Below, in pieces: positions 8,673 to 16,957 of a DNA stretch of 51,735 nucleotides. The stretch is from Deltaproteobacteria bacterium. Its GTDB lineage: Bacteria > Desulfobacterota > Syntrophobacteria > Syntrophobacterales > Syntrophobacteraceae. The stretch is from contig JAJYDE010000026.1 of assembly GCA_021777755.1 (NCBI GenBank), positions 1 through 51,735 on the forward strand. The letters are read 5' to 3'. The first letter of the stretch is position 1, and every line of letters begins with the position of its first letter. The notes under the pieces were generated by a model, which made no database searches, was not told the origin of the DNA, and was given only the letters and a program-made list of their open reading frames with translations. The translations under genes were made by a program, and so were the position numbers.

Positions 8673-9143
8673 ATGAAATGCCGTAGTCTCATTATTTCCT
8701 TGACCCTTCTTCTGTTCTCTGGCGCTTTCTGCTTTGCAGGGCTTGCCCGGGCGCAGACTGGCGGTGCTCCAACATCGGCCTTGGATCAGATGATCACTGG
8801 CGGAAAGCAAATGATGAGTGCGAATAAGGCGATGTCCGCCAAGATGGAAAAAATGATGGGTAAGAAGGACCCGGAACTGCAGAAGTGTCAAACAATGATG
8901 AGCACCGGCTATGACATGATGGTCAAGGCCAAGCCGATGATGGCCACCAACAAGGTCGAGGCACAACGGATGGCGGCAAAAGGCGCTAAAATGATGCTCG
9001 ACGCTCAAAACCTGGCCTCCGTCGAATGCAACAAGAAAGGGATGGCGAAGGACTGCGGAATGGAGATGACCGAGTGTAGCGCCGCGGCGAACAAAGTTAA
9101 GGAAGGCGCCTTGCAATGGTTCTTCGGAGGTACGGGAATGTAA
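8673..9143 (+). CDS. Methionine-rich exported protein, unknown function
   Basis: 156 residues, with the ATG chosen because AAAGGAG lies just upstream and because it exposes a classical signal peptide (MKCRSLIISLTLLLFSGAFC followed by an Ala-rich cleavage region ending AQA/ARA-like near residue 27). The mature part is helical and lysine-rich, with many Met residues in MxxM or MM patterns. Four cysteines lie in the C-terminal half (LQKCQ, VECNK, AKDCGMEMTEC). Met/Cys-rich periplasmic proteins may bind Cu(I) or other soft metals, but nothing here proves it. It stands alone between a TauE/DUF1634 pair and a set of hairpins. I do not recognise the family. Confidence 0.75.
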   Translation: MKCRSLIISLTLLLFSGAFCFAGLARAQTGGAPTSALDQMITGGKQMMSANKAMSAKMEKMMGKKDPELQKCQTMMSTGYDMMVKAKPMMATNKVEAQRMAAKGAKMMLDAQNLASVECNKKGMAKDCGMEMTECSAAANKVKEGALQWFFGGTGM

Positions 9144-9302
9144 GGTCCGCATGTTTGCCGATGGCGGAATGAACGCACGCCATGACTCGTGACCAGAAAA
9201 TGGATGAGCTGTGTGTGTCGGTCCCCAAGATCAGATCGACCAATTCCACCGCGAATCCTTCAGTTTTTCATGCCGTGTCATGCCTCTTTGCCCTGCCAAG
9301 GG

Positions 9303-9411
9303 CCACGAGGGCGGGTGCTACCACGCGACCCGCCCTCGTGGGTCCAGGGCAGCGGTCAATCGGCCCTCGCCGGACTTCCGCGAGGGCCGTTCCTCATGCT
9401 CCTTGAGCATG
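9303..9411. repeat. Cluster of three consecutive perfect inverted repeats
   Basis: Hairpin 1: CCACGAGGGCGGGT (9303-9316) with its exact complement at 9328-9341. Hairpin 2: CGGCCCTCGC (9361-9370) with 9380-9389. Hairpin 3: CATGCTC (9395-9401) with 9405-9411. None is followed by a clear T run. They sit between convergent genes and may act as transcription terminators or as a REP/BIME-like element. Confidence 0.7.
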
Positions 9412-9415
9412 TCCA

Positions 9416-9970
9416 CTATCTGAAGAATCCGTTGATGACCTCGTCGACCGTTATTACCTGAGCGTAAAGCGAATCCAAGGCGGCCATGGAGACCGCATGC
9501 ACATAATCGGCCGAGATCTCCTCGCCTTGAAAAGCGAGGCTTCGTGTTGCGCAGGCGTCATGGGCCACAATGCACCGATAGCCCAGGTCAACCGCCGCCC
9601 TTACGGTCGAGTTGACACACATATGGGACATCATTCCACAAACAACGATCTGTTTGATGCCATCTTTTTGAAGGATATTATTCAAATCAGTCGACCTGAA
9701 GCTGTTTGGAAAGTTCTTTTGAATGACGGTTTCATTTTCACGGGGTGCGACATTTTCGTTAAAGTTGACGCCGTCGCTACCGCTTAGAAAGAATCCGGCG
9801 CCCTGACGATTCGATATATGTTGAACGTGAATCACGGGCAACTCCCGCTTTCTAAAATCCGCAAGCAGACGACCAGCCGCTTTGGCGGCTTCGTTAGCCC
9901 CGCCAAGTTCCATACGCCCGCCGGGAAAGTAATCCTTTTGCATGTCAATAAGCAGCAATGCGGTGTTCAT
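9416..9970 (-). CDS. Isochorismatase-family cysteine hydrolase
   Basis: 184 residues, a normal length. The Asp-Lys-Cys catalytic triad of the family is visible: D9 in LLIDMQKDY, K85 in VIQKNF, and C118 in MMSHMCVNSTVRAA. The cis-peptide region before the Cys is intact. The family hydrolyses isochorismate, nicotinamide, N-carbamoyl compounds and other amides or ethers; the substrate cannot be told from sequence. It lies 4 bases downstream of a GNAT gene on the same strand, so the two are probably cotranscribed, and it is divergent from a GlxA-type regulator that may control it. Confidence 0.85.
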   Translation of the reverse strand: MNTALLLIDMQKDYFPGGRMELGGANEAAKAAGRLLADFRKRELPVIHVQHISNRQGAGFFLSGSDGVNFNENVAPRENETVIQKNFPNSFRSTDLNNILQKDGIKQIVVCGMMSHMCVNSTVRAAVDLGYRCIVAHDACATRSLAFQGEEISADYVHAVSMAALDSLYAQVITVDEVINGFFR

Positions 9971-9974
9971 CGAT

Positions 9975-10469
9975 TTACTCCTCGTCCCCTTGAAATTCCT
10001 GTTTATGGATATCCATTTTGAAAAACTCTACCGACACATTTTGAATCAAGAGTGTGCATTCACCACGATTTATGAAGCCCAGCCGATCATAAAGCCTCTT
10101 GGCGGAGAAGTTGTTTTTTCTGACCACGAGGTGGATTGTGTCCAATCCCAGTTCGGAAAAACCCTTCTCCATTAAAGAGATCATCACCCGCCTTCCAAAC
10201 CCCTGCCGTGTCTTTTCGGGGTGTATGGCGATACGTAATTCCGCGTCTTTGGCACCGCGAGTAAGCAACAAGGCAAAACCGACGATTCCCGCATCGGTTT
10301 GGGCGGCATAGCACCAGGACCCCGGCCTGTTGAAATACTCATCCAGCCATCCATTCTGTCTCAAGGCATAATCCATTTGCGCAAACGCATCCTTGTAGGA
10401 AGGCCAGTTCTCGATCTCGGAAACATCGCCGTCTCTCATGGGCCGCAGTGATATCCGGGATATGTCCAT
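9975..10469 (-). CDS. GNAT-family N-acetyltransferase
   Basis: 164 residues. The acetyl-CoA binding motif A is seen as RIAIHPEKTRQGFGRRVMISL (R/Q-x-x-G-x-G/A type), followed by the LVVRKNNFSAKRLYDRLGF motif B typical of RimI-like GNATs. The acceptor substrate is unknown. It is first in a probable two-gene operon with the isochorismatase-like hydrolase, and its promoter should lie in the 10470-10690 gap shared with the divergent regulator. Confidence 0.85.
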   Translation of the reverse strand: MDISRISLRPMRDGDVSEIENWPSYKDAFAQMDYALRQNGWLDEYFNRPGSWCYAAQTDAGIVGFALLLTRGAKDAELRIAIHPEKTRQGFGRRVMISLMEKGFSELGLDTIHLVVRKNNFSAKRLYDRLGFINRGECTLLIQNVSVEFFKMDIHKQEFQGDEE

Positions 10470-10707
10470 CGGTGCCTCCTCACTTAAGAAATCGTTGGAA
10501 TTTCAGCCAGGGTGAAAACTTTCCAGATCGGGGCCGCAATCGCACCGACAAATATTTTGTAACATTGGAACGGTTTGTCTGGAATGACAAATAGACCACT
10601 ATTTCTGCCATAATCGGGGTGTTCCTTTCCAGGTTCTTTTGTTATCTTCGGGAAGAATTGCGAAAACACCCGAACCGGGGGGGCCATTGAGCATTGAATC
10701 CACTACC

Positions 10708-11730
10708 ATGGGCGTGCAAAAGCAAGCCGCCGGCAAAGTTCGGCACATAGTGCTGCTTGCCGTTCCCCCGGCTATGGAGCTCGACATCGCAGGGCCGATG
10801 GCGGTGTTCGATGCTGTAAATCGCATGGGGGGTATCTTTTCGCGCGCTTATGAAACCGAGCTTGTCACCACAACGGCGGAACTGAAAGTTGCAGGACTGA
10901 CCGGCCTTTCCCTCGTTGCCAACAGGCATTACCGGGATGTTCAACAAGAGGTGGATACACTGCTGGTCGTCGGTGGAACCGGAGCACGCACGACAAGCGA
11001 TGGAGCGCTTCTGGCATGGCTGCAAGAAATCGCGGTCAAGGTCCGTCGTCTGGGCTCGGTTTGCACCGGGGCATTTTTGCTGGCCGAAGCCGGCCTGCTC
11101 GACGGCAGGAGTGCTACAACTCATTGGGCCTGCGCTCGCGAACTCGCCTCCAGATATCCAAGGGTGGCGGTTGATTCGAATCCGATCTGGGTCCGGGATG
11201 GAAACGTCTACACCTCTGCGGGCGTGACAACGGGGATGGATCTTGCGCTCGGGTTTGTCGAACAGGATCATGGCGGTGAAGTGGCTCTTGCAGCCGCACG
11301 AAGTCTCGTGCTTTTCCTGAGGCGGCCGGGAGGGCAGGCGCAGTTCAGCGTTTCACTTTCCACGCAGGCAACGAGGAAAAGCTCACTATTCGAACTTCAG
11401 GTTTGGATGGCCGAGAACCTGGACAGGGAACTCTCGGTTGACACCCTGGCCGAGCACACGGCCATGAGTCCGCGCAATTTTGCGCGTTCATTCGTTCGGG
11501 AGTTTGGTATAACTCCGGCCCGTTATGTCGAGCGATTACGTCTTGAAGCCGCTCGGCGCCGTATTGAACAAACAGAGATGAGCCTTGAAGAGATCGCCTC
11601 GGCCTGCGGGTTCGGGAGTGCCGAAATTATGAGCAGGGCCTTTCTGCGTTGCCTGGGCATCTCACCGGCGCACTACCGTGGCAACTTCGGATATTCGGCG
11701 GCCCGCACCTCCACTGTTGCGCTTAGATAG
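10708..11730 (+). CDS. GlxA-family transcriptional regulator (DJ-1/PfpI + AraC HTH)
   Basis: About 340 residues from the ATG at 10708. A TTG at 10687 after a G-rich stretch, and one at 10639, are in-frame alternatives. The N-terminal DJ-1/PfpI-like domain carries the nucleophile-elbow region SVCTGAFLLAEAGLLDG and TTHWA. The C-terminal AraC/XylS domain has two HTH units (about 250-330 of the protein), including SVDTLAEHTAMSPRNFARSF and SLEEIASACGFGS. Regulators of this kind control amine, betaine or amide metabolism and usually sense a small nitrogenous ligand. It is divergent from the GNAT-hydrolase pair, its probable target. Its 3' end overlaps the convergent Nudix gene by 8 bases. Confidence 0.85.
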   Translation: MGVQKQAAGKVRHIVLLAVPPAMELDIAGPMAVFDAVNRMGGIFSRAYETELVTTTAELKVAGLTGLSLVANRHYRDVQQEVDTLLVVGGTGARTTSDGALLAWLQEIAVKVRRLGSVCTGAFLLAEAGLLDGRSATTHWACARELASRYPRVAVDSNPIWVRDGNVYTSAGVTTGMDLALGFVEQDHGGEVALAAARSLVLFLRRPGGQAQFSVSLSTQATRKSSLFELQVWMAENLDRELSVDTLAEHTAMSPRNFARSFVREFGITPARYVERLRLEAARRRIEQTEMSLEEIASACGFGSAEIMSRAFLRCLGISPAHYRGNFGYSAARTSTVALR

Positions 11731-12199
11731 TGTCCGTCCGGAAACCCATTCGACCGGAGCCGTCAGCTTCACTCGACTCCGGTTTGCCTGAAACCGTGTC
11801 GAGGCTCCAGCCCCCGGCAAGATAGTCGTCGATCACCGGGAAATCGGCCTCGGCCCAGTCGAGCCCCGGGAGGTCTTCGGGGGCAAGCCATTTTATGGCC
11901 GCGTGCTCGTTCAAAACGATTTCCCCCGAGGTGATGGCGCACACCACCGGATAGAGGGTCACGGAAAAATCCGGGTAGTCATGCGTGCTCGAAGGCAGAG
12001 CCGCCCTTACGGCAACCGAAATCCCCATCTCCTCCCGCAGTTCGCGCCTCACGCACTCTTCGGCCGACTCCCCGGACTCGATCTTGCCGCCGGGAAACTC
12101 CCACTTGAGCGCCATCTCTTTTCCCGCGCCCCTCCTGGCGGCAAGCACCATTCCGCCGCGCTCGATTATGCCGCAGGCCACGTGAATATGACGAGGCAT
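11723..12199 (-). CDS. Nudix hydrolase, MutT-like
   Basis: 158 residues from the ATG at 12199, chosen over a TTG two codons upstream because GGAG lies 6 bases before it. The Nudix box is complete: GGKIESGESAEECVRRELRE followed by EMGI. The overall pattern (CGIIERGGMVLAARR early, WEFPGGKIE, DYPDFSVTLYPVVC) fits the MutT/8-oxo-dGTP diphosphatase group, which sanitises oxidised nucleotides; other pyrophosphate substrates are possible. The C-terminal ~30 residues are low in conserved character and run into the overlap with the convergent regulator gene. Confidence 0.85.
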   Translation of the reverse strand: MPRHIHVACGIIERGGMVLAARRGAGKEMALKWEFPGGKIESGESAEECVRRELREEMGISVAVRAALPSSTHDYPDFSVTLYPVVCAITSGEIVLNEHAAIKWLAPEDLPGLDWAEADFPVIDDYLAGGWSLDTVSGKPESSEADGSGRMGFRTDTI

Positions 12200-12210
12200 T
12201 GCCAACTCCT

Positions 12211-12411
12211 CTACCCGGGGTCCTGGCGGTTTTGCTCCTCACTTCTCGAAGAGCGGGTCGAGTCCGCATCCAATTTCGCGCCGCACGCCCCGGAACACGA
12301 ACATCCCGTACACCCCGAATCGTTTCCCGTGCGGTACACCCTCAGATAATGGCGCACCAGAAATACCGCCGCGCCTGCCAGCAAAACAAGAGTCACGATT
12401 GTCTGCCACAT
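12211..12411 (-). CDS. FeoB-associated Cys-rich membrane protein
   Basis: 66 residues. There is one N-terminal membrane helix (about 5-19), then a charged stretch, then the cysteine motif SGCTGCSCSGACG, then a polar tail. This layout is characteristic of the small proteins encoded next to feoB, which are thought to assist the ferrous iron transporter. Its ribosome site (AGGAGGAG) overlaps the stop of feoB, which lies 12 bases upstream on the same strand. Confidence 0.85.
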   Translation of the reverse strand: MWQTIVTLVLLAGAAVFLVRHYLRVYRTGNDSGCTGCSCSGACGAKLDADSTRSSRSEEQNRQDPG

Positions 12412-12423
12412 TCCGGGCTCCTC

Positions 12424-14628
12424 CTAAATGCCGATTCCCAGCAGCCGCCCGCCCTGATAGACGAGAACGGCCACCACGAAAGCCACCGACGTGTTGAACA
12501 CCACGGAAAACATGGCCCATCTCCAGCTTCCGGCCTCTTTTGCCAGGCACACCACGCTCACCACGCACGGCACATAGAGCATTGTAAACAAAATCAGTGT
12601 AAAAGCCACGAGGGGGTTCCAGGCAGGATCGGCAGCCAAAACAGCGCCAAGAGGCTCTGTTTTCTCACTGCCCGTGCGCCCCATGGAATAGGCCGTGCTA
12701 AGCACCGAGACCACGATCTCCTTCCCGGCCACCCCCCCGACAAGGGCCACATTGGTTCGCCAGTCGAAGCCGCAAAAACGCGTTATATGCTCCAGGGCAA
12801 GTCCCATCCGCCCGGCAAACGAGTACCTCAAGGCGGCACGGTTCTCGGCCGCCTCGATTGTCTCCAGGGCCGCGGCGCCGGCAGGACTACCCGACCTCTG
12901 CGCGACAGTCTTCTCCTCGGGCGCGGAAATTCGTGCGGCAAACGCCAGCTTCCGCGCATCGAAAAGCGCCTTCTTCGATGCGGGCAGCCGGGGAAAGTTC
13001 ATGAGCGCCCAGAAAAGAATCGAAACCGCCAGCAACACGGTGCCAGCTTTTCTAACATAGAGCCATGCCCGCTCCCAGGTGTGAATCACAAGCCCCCGCA
13101 AGGTCGGCAGCCGGTAGGGAGGCAGTTCGAGCAAAAACGGCGTGTTGGGGCCGCGAAGAATGGTGGTGCGCAAAAACTTGGCCACCAGAAAAGCCATCGA
13201 CCAGGATATGAGAGTGAGAATCATCATCATCCGCGCCTTGTGCCCGGCAAAAAAGGCGCCTATCAAAAGGGCGTATACGGGGAGTTTGGCGCCGCAGTTC
13301 ATGAAGCCCACGGTGAGCATGGTCGCCAGCCGCTCGTTGGAGCTGCGAAGCGTGCGCGTGGCCATCACTCCCGGCACCCCGCACCCCCCCGCGATCCCGC
13401 CCCCCACGATGTAGGCCATGAAAGAGCTTCCATGAAGCCCGAAGGTGCGAAAGACCCGGTCGAGCATAAACGCGGCACGGGCGAGGTAGCCCGAATCTTC
13501 GAGAAATGCGATCCCCAGAAAGATGAAAACAATGATCGGCACAAATCCCAGAATACCCCCCACCCCGCCGATGATTCCCCTTACCAGGAGCGAACGCAGA
13601 AGGCCCGGCGAAAGATGTGTCTCGATCAGCCCCCCCAGGGCCGCAAAACCGCCCTGGAGCCACTTGACCGGAGTATCGCTGAAGGAAAAGGCAAAATAGT
13701 AGAGAATATACAAAATAAGGCACATTATCGCCGGGCCCGCGACCCGATGCGTAACGACACGGTCTATGCGGTCGGAAAGATAAAGCCGGTCGGCCTCGTG
13801 CTTTTGCTTCAGCACCCCCGATTTCAACAGCGCCGAGATGAAGCCGTAGCGGTAGTCCGCTATAATGCCCTCCGGGTAGGTGTCGAGCGTCTTTTTAAGA
13901 TGCTCGGAAACCCTTGCCGTCATCTTTTCCAGTTCGGCGGAAAGCTCCGGGGCGGCCTCCCGACCCTTGCCAACAATTTCTTCATCGGATTCCAGATACT
14001 TCAAAGCGGTCCATCTTGCCGGGTAAAGATCGCTCAGAAGGCCCGCCGAGCTGATCTTCGCCTCCATCTCCTGTAACACCGGATCGATATCGGGACCGTA
14101 GGGGATTTGCGGCGGCCCCCCTGGACCGGCACCTTCTTCGATCACCCGGGAGGCGGCCTCCAGAAGCGCTTCCTTGCCCACCCCGCTTCTTGCCACGGTC
14201 GCAATCACAGGCACGTTCAGCTTTTGCGAAAGCTGAACGACATCGATCTCAAGCCCCCGTGCCCGGGCCACATCCATCATGTTGAGCGCGATTACCATCG
14301 GAATGCCCAGCTCGAAGAGCTGAAGCGTCAGGTAGAGATTGCGGTCCAGATTGGAGGCGTCCACGATGTTTATCACCACCTGCGGCCGCTCCTCGGTGAG
14401 GACCTCGCGCGCCACCAGTTCTTCCGGAGAATAGGCGGTCAGAGAATAGGTCCCCGGCAGGTCGACGATATGATAATCATGGCCGTCCTGCGAATAGTAG
14501 CCTTCCTTTCTTTCAACGGTCACCCCGGGGTAGTTGGCCACGTGCTGGCGCGCCCCGGTAATGGCGTTGAAAAGAGAAGTCTTTCCCGCATTGGGATTTC
14601 CCGCCAGTGCTATCAGGTCACTTTTCAT
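12424..14628 (-). CDS. feoB: Ferrous iron transport protein B
   Basis: 734 residues, a normal length for FeoB. The N-terminal G domain has G1 GNPNAGKT (10-17), G2 in NYPGVTVERKEG, G3 DLPGT (56-60) and G4 NMMD (116-119). A guanine-dissociation-inhibitor-like helical region follows. The polytopic C-terminal part contains the two Gate motifs, including GGCGVPGVMATRTL and the KLPVYALLIGAFF segment. It imports Fe(II), the soluble form in anoxic habitats. No feoA is found upstream, and 66 bases separate the gene from the rhomboid gene. That gap contains a promoter overlapped by an inverted repeat, so metal control is likely. Confidence 0.95.
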   Translation of the reverse strand: MKSDLIALAGNPNAGKTSLFNAITGARQHVANYPGVTVERKEGYYSQDGHDYHIVDLPGTYSLTAYSPEELVAREVLTEERPQVVINIVDASNLDRNLYLTLQLFELGIPMVIALNMMDVARARGLEIDVVQLSQKLNVPVIATVARSGVGKEALLEAASRVIEEGAGPGGPPQIPYGPDIDPVLQEMEAKISSAGLLSDLYPARWTALKYLESDEEIVGKGREAAPELSAELEKMTARVSEHLKKTLDTYPEGIIADYRYGFISALLKSGVLKQKHEADRLYLSDRIDRVVTHRVAGPAIMCLILYILYYFAFSFSDTPVKWLQGGFAALGGLIETHLSPGLLRSLLVRGIIGGVGGILGFVPIIVFIFLGIAFLEDSGYLARAAFMLDRVFRTFGLHGSSFMAYIVGGGIAGGCGVPGVMATRTLRSSNERLATMLTVGFMNCGAKLPVYALLIGAFFAGHKARMMMILTLISWSMAFLVAKFLRTTILRGPNTPFLLELPPYRLPTLRGLVIHTWERAWLYVRKAGTVLLAVSILFWALMNFPRLPASKKALFDARKLAFAARISAPEEKTVAQRSGSPAGAAALETIEAAENRAALRYSFAGRMGLALEHITRFCGFDWRTNVALVGGVAGKEIVVSVLSTAYSMGRTGSEKTEPLGAVLAADPAWNPLVAFTLILFTMLYVPCVVSVVCLAKEAGSWRWAMFSVVFNTSVAFVVAVLVYQGGRLLGIGI

Positions 14629-14648
14629 GATGAATTCTCCCCAGGGGA

Positions 14649-14679
14649 GTTAGGTAGCACTAACATCCTTCGGAGTCAA
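14649..14679 (-). promoter_or_regulatory. feoB promoter with overlapping palindromic operator
   Basis: On the minus strand TTGACT (14679-14674) is followed after 17 bases by TACCTA (14656-14651), a weak -10. The inverted repeat GTTAG-N6-CTAAC (14649-14664) covers the -10. The half-site resembles TTAGG-type DtxR/IdeR or Fur-like boxes only loosely. Position and shape suggest an iron-responsive repressor site. Confidence 0.45.
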
Positions 14680-14694
14680 CAACAAAGTGACACC

Positions 14695-15549
14695 CTACAG
14701 GCGACCCATGGCCAAAAGCGCCCAGATTATCGACCAGGCCAGAGCCCCGAGACTCGCCATCCCGCAGGCCACCCCGAGAACCTTGTGAGAATAATTTTCG
14801 CCCCTCTTTTCCTGGTAGCCCAGCAGATAGCCGGCCAAAACCCCGCAGGCCAGTCCGCCGCCGTGGGCCCAGTTGTTGATGTTCATCCCCGGCACGAGAA
14901 AACCGAAGGCGAAGATGGCAATCACCCAGCCCAGTATCTGCTGGTAGATCATTTGTCCGTACTGGCCGCCACGGCTCTTGCCAAAATAGAGGGTTGCGCC
15001 GATGAGGCCGCAGATGGCCGCCGAAGCGCCGATGGTGAGGGGAACTCCGGCCAGGTAGGAAACCAGAAATCCCCCCACGCCGCTAAGCGTATAGATCGCA
15101 AGCATTCTGTAGGCCCCGTATTCCTGGACCACCAGGGGACCTATCTGCCATAGCGCCACCATGTTGAAAAAAATGTGCAGGATGCCTCCGTGCAGATAAT
15201 TGGCGCTAAGAAGCGACCACCACATGTGGTACTGGCCTATGGGGATTGTGCCCGTGCCCCCGAGCAGGATCAGGCTGTTTATACTGGGGGACAAAAACTG
15301 CAGCGGGTTTGCCGAAAAACCGACCGAACTCGGATAGATCAGGAGCGACAAGATGAACATGCCGACATTTAGCGCTATGATATTGGTGATGATCCGGTCC
15401 GAGGCGAACAGCCCCCAGCCAAAGGAGATGGTTTTCCAGCGTGAGCCCGGATGTCCGAGTCCGCAGTACGGGCAAAGCTCTTCATCGATACTGACAAGGC
15501 GTCGGCAGTTGGGGCAAAGAATTGAATGTCTGCTCTGTGACTCCATCAT
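14695..15549 (-). CDS. Rhomboid-family intramembrane serine protease with N-terminal zinc ribbon
   Basis: 284 residues. The N-terminus carries a zinc ribbon (C12, C15, C26, C29). Six or more hydrophobic segments follow. Rhomboid signatures are clear: NYLHGGILHIFFN (about 117-129), the catalytic serine S176 in IGASAAICGLIGA, and the partner histidine H229 in NWAHGGGLACG. The motif around the serine reads GASA rather than the more usual GASG. Rhomboids cut transmembrane substrates inside the lipid bilayer; the zinc ribbon may bind a substrate or membrane partner. It is upstream of feoB on the same strand, but a promoter lies between them. Confidence 0.88.
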   Translation of the reverse strand: MMESQSRHSILCPNCRRLVSIDEELCPYCGLGHPGSRWKTISFGWGLFASDRIITNIIALNVGMFILSLLIYPSSVGFSANPLQFLSPSINSLILLGGTGTIPIGQYHMWWSLLSANYLHGGILHIFFNMVALWQIGPLVVQEYGAYRMLAIYTLSGVGGFLVSYLAGVPLTIGASAAICGLIGATLYFGKSRGGQYGQMIYQQILGWVIAIFAFGFLVPGMNINNWAHGGGLACGVLAGYLLGYQEKRGENYSHKVLGVACGMASLGALAWSIIWALLAMGRL

Positions 15550-15582
15550 TTATTCCTGTGTTTTGAAGTGAGAAGGCACCCT

Positions 15583-16458
15583 TTATATCATAGAGGATTG
15601 CGTTTGAAACCATTCGAGGGCTTCGCGCCACAGGGGTTGAGCACCCGGGCGAAAATATCCCATGTGGCCAAGGCCGCCGAAGGGAGCCGGATCGATGTCG
15701 AGGCGCTCCACCCGCGTATTGCGGTATCCGGACATGAAAGCGTCCCGAGCCCGGGGCGTAATCCAGGCATCATCGAGCGAGTTGGCCGCGGTGATCGGGG
15801 TCTTTATGCGGGCGAACTTTTGGCGCATCTGATCGGCAACCGCCGGATCATCGAAGAAATAACCGGGGAACCGACACCAGCGACGCCATTGCCGGTAGAC
15901 CCCGAGAGGCAGGTTTTCTCCCATTCCCAGCCGGGCCATGGGCAAATAACCGTACCAGCGGGCCATGGGCGGACATACAAAAGTCCACAGCAAAAGGACC
16001 TTGAGCCCTTCGATGCGCGACATCCAGCCATGCCAGCCCGACCCGCTCCCGAAGGTGTAGAAGCCGCGGACGCGATGATGATTGGGCAGCAGCCCGAAGG
16101 CGTGACCCGCAAAGGAATGGCCCACCATGAAAAGTGGCACCTTTTCGTCCACCATGGCCTCCACCGCGGCCCCGAGATCCAACTGCGCCCAATCCAAAAA
16201 GTCCGCCTTGAACCCCTTGAGACGCCCCCGCCTGGAGGCCCCGATTCCGCGATAGTCGAAGGTCAGAGTGGAAAATCCGCCCGTGGCGGCAAATTGCGCA
16301 AAATGGCGGTAGAAACCCTGAGGCACACCGGTTGCCCCCGCCACAATGAGATGAGCGACAACCCGCCCGCTCGCCTGGAAGCGGGTCGCTCCAATCGGGT
16401 AGCCGTCCGCGGCCGTAAGGGTTATGGCTTGAGGTTTCGTCCCGGTCGTTTGACTCAT
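15583..16458 (-). CDS. Alpha/beta-fold hydrolase
   Basis: About 291 residues from the ATG at 16458, which follows GGGGGGGTGAT; an ATG ten codons upstream (16488) is an alternative. Typical alpha/beta hydrolase elements are present: an oxyanion-side GATGVPQGFYRHFA region, DYRGIGAS, the nucleophile elbow GHSFAGHA, and a late Asp/His region near LDDAWITPRAR and GGLGHMGYF. The ensemble resembles the predicted esterase-like group COG4757. The substrate is unknown. No signal peptide is seen, so it is likely cytoplasmic. Confidence 0.8.
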   Translation of the reverse strand: MSQTTGTKPQAITLTAADGYPIGATRFQASGRVVAHLIVAGATGVPQGFYRHFAQFAATGGFSTLTFDYRGIGASRRGRLKGFKADFLDWAQLDLGAAVEAMVDEKVPLFMVGHSFAGHAFGLLPNHHRVRGFYTFGSGSGWHGWMSRIEGLKVLLLWTFVCPPMARWYGYLPMARLGMGENLPLGVYRQWRRWCRFPGYFFDDPAVADQMRQKFARIKTPITAANSLDDAWITPRARDAFMSGYRNTRVERLDIDPAPFGGLGHMGYFRPGAQPLWREALEWFQTQSSMI

Positions 16459-16647
16459 ATCACCCCCCCGTTCTCCATTCATTTTCATTGAAGTTCCCGG
16501 TTTGCAACTTGTTGGAGTATCGATAGTCCGCGGCTTGGGTCCGTGTCAAGATTCTTCCATTCGGCCAAAATGGAACTTGAGGCAGGCCAATCGCATGAAA
16601 TTCATAGGATAGCTGTATCCCCGCTTTTGCAATCCTGGCCGATCCGA

Positions 16648-16901
16648 CGACAATTCCATGCTGTTTTTGAATCGGATGCACGGAAGCCGCCCTGCAAAAG
16701 TGTCATGAGAAGGGCATCGGGATATTCACGGTCGAATCGATGGGATTATGTGTCCAGGAGGAAGCCGATCTGCGGGAGCTTCCGCTTACGGAGGACAATC
16801 TGCCGACTCTGTTGGCCGGCCGCGGCCTATCGTTCGAGCAGGCAAAACTGAAGGCCAAAGGAGCATTCAGTTCCAATAAAACTCGCCCGGTGATAAGATA
16901 A
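16648..16901 (+). pseudogene. Frameshifted remnant with a CxxCH-like motif
   Basis: The in-frame stretch ending at TAA 16899-16901 reads CHEKGIGIFTV, later LRELPLTEDNLPTLLAGRGL and SFEQAKLKAKGAF. This looks like real coding sequence, but no start codon precedes it. In the neighbouring frame, just upstream, lies FHAVFESDARKPPCKS. Joining the two across one missing base would give CKSCHE, a c-type haem-like CxxCH. I cannot name the family. A short ORF from an internal ATG near 16737 is possible but has no ribosome site. Confidence 0.3.
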
Positions 16902-16957
16902 AAGATTAAATTCGCCGAGAAGGCCACGGATTCGCGGTTTGGAGAAGGGATGGACAA

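Noticed and set aside
9303-9411. Integron attC site or CRISPR repeats
   Set aside because: The three hairpins have different sequences and sizes and lack the attC core sites; there is no regular spacing.
12199-14076. Very long plus-strand ORF (625 codons) opposite feoB
   Set aside because: It is His/Arg/Pro/Gln-rich and antisense to a clear feoB. It is a high-GC shadow frame.
14107-15153. 348-codon plus-strand ORF over feoB start and rhomboid gene
   Set aside because: It spans two clear minus-strand genes and an operator and is not protein-like.
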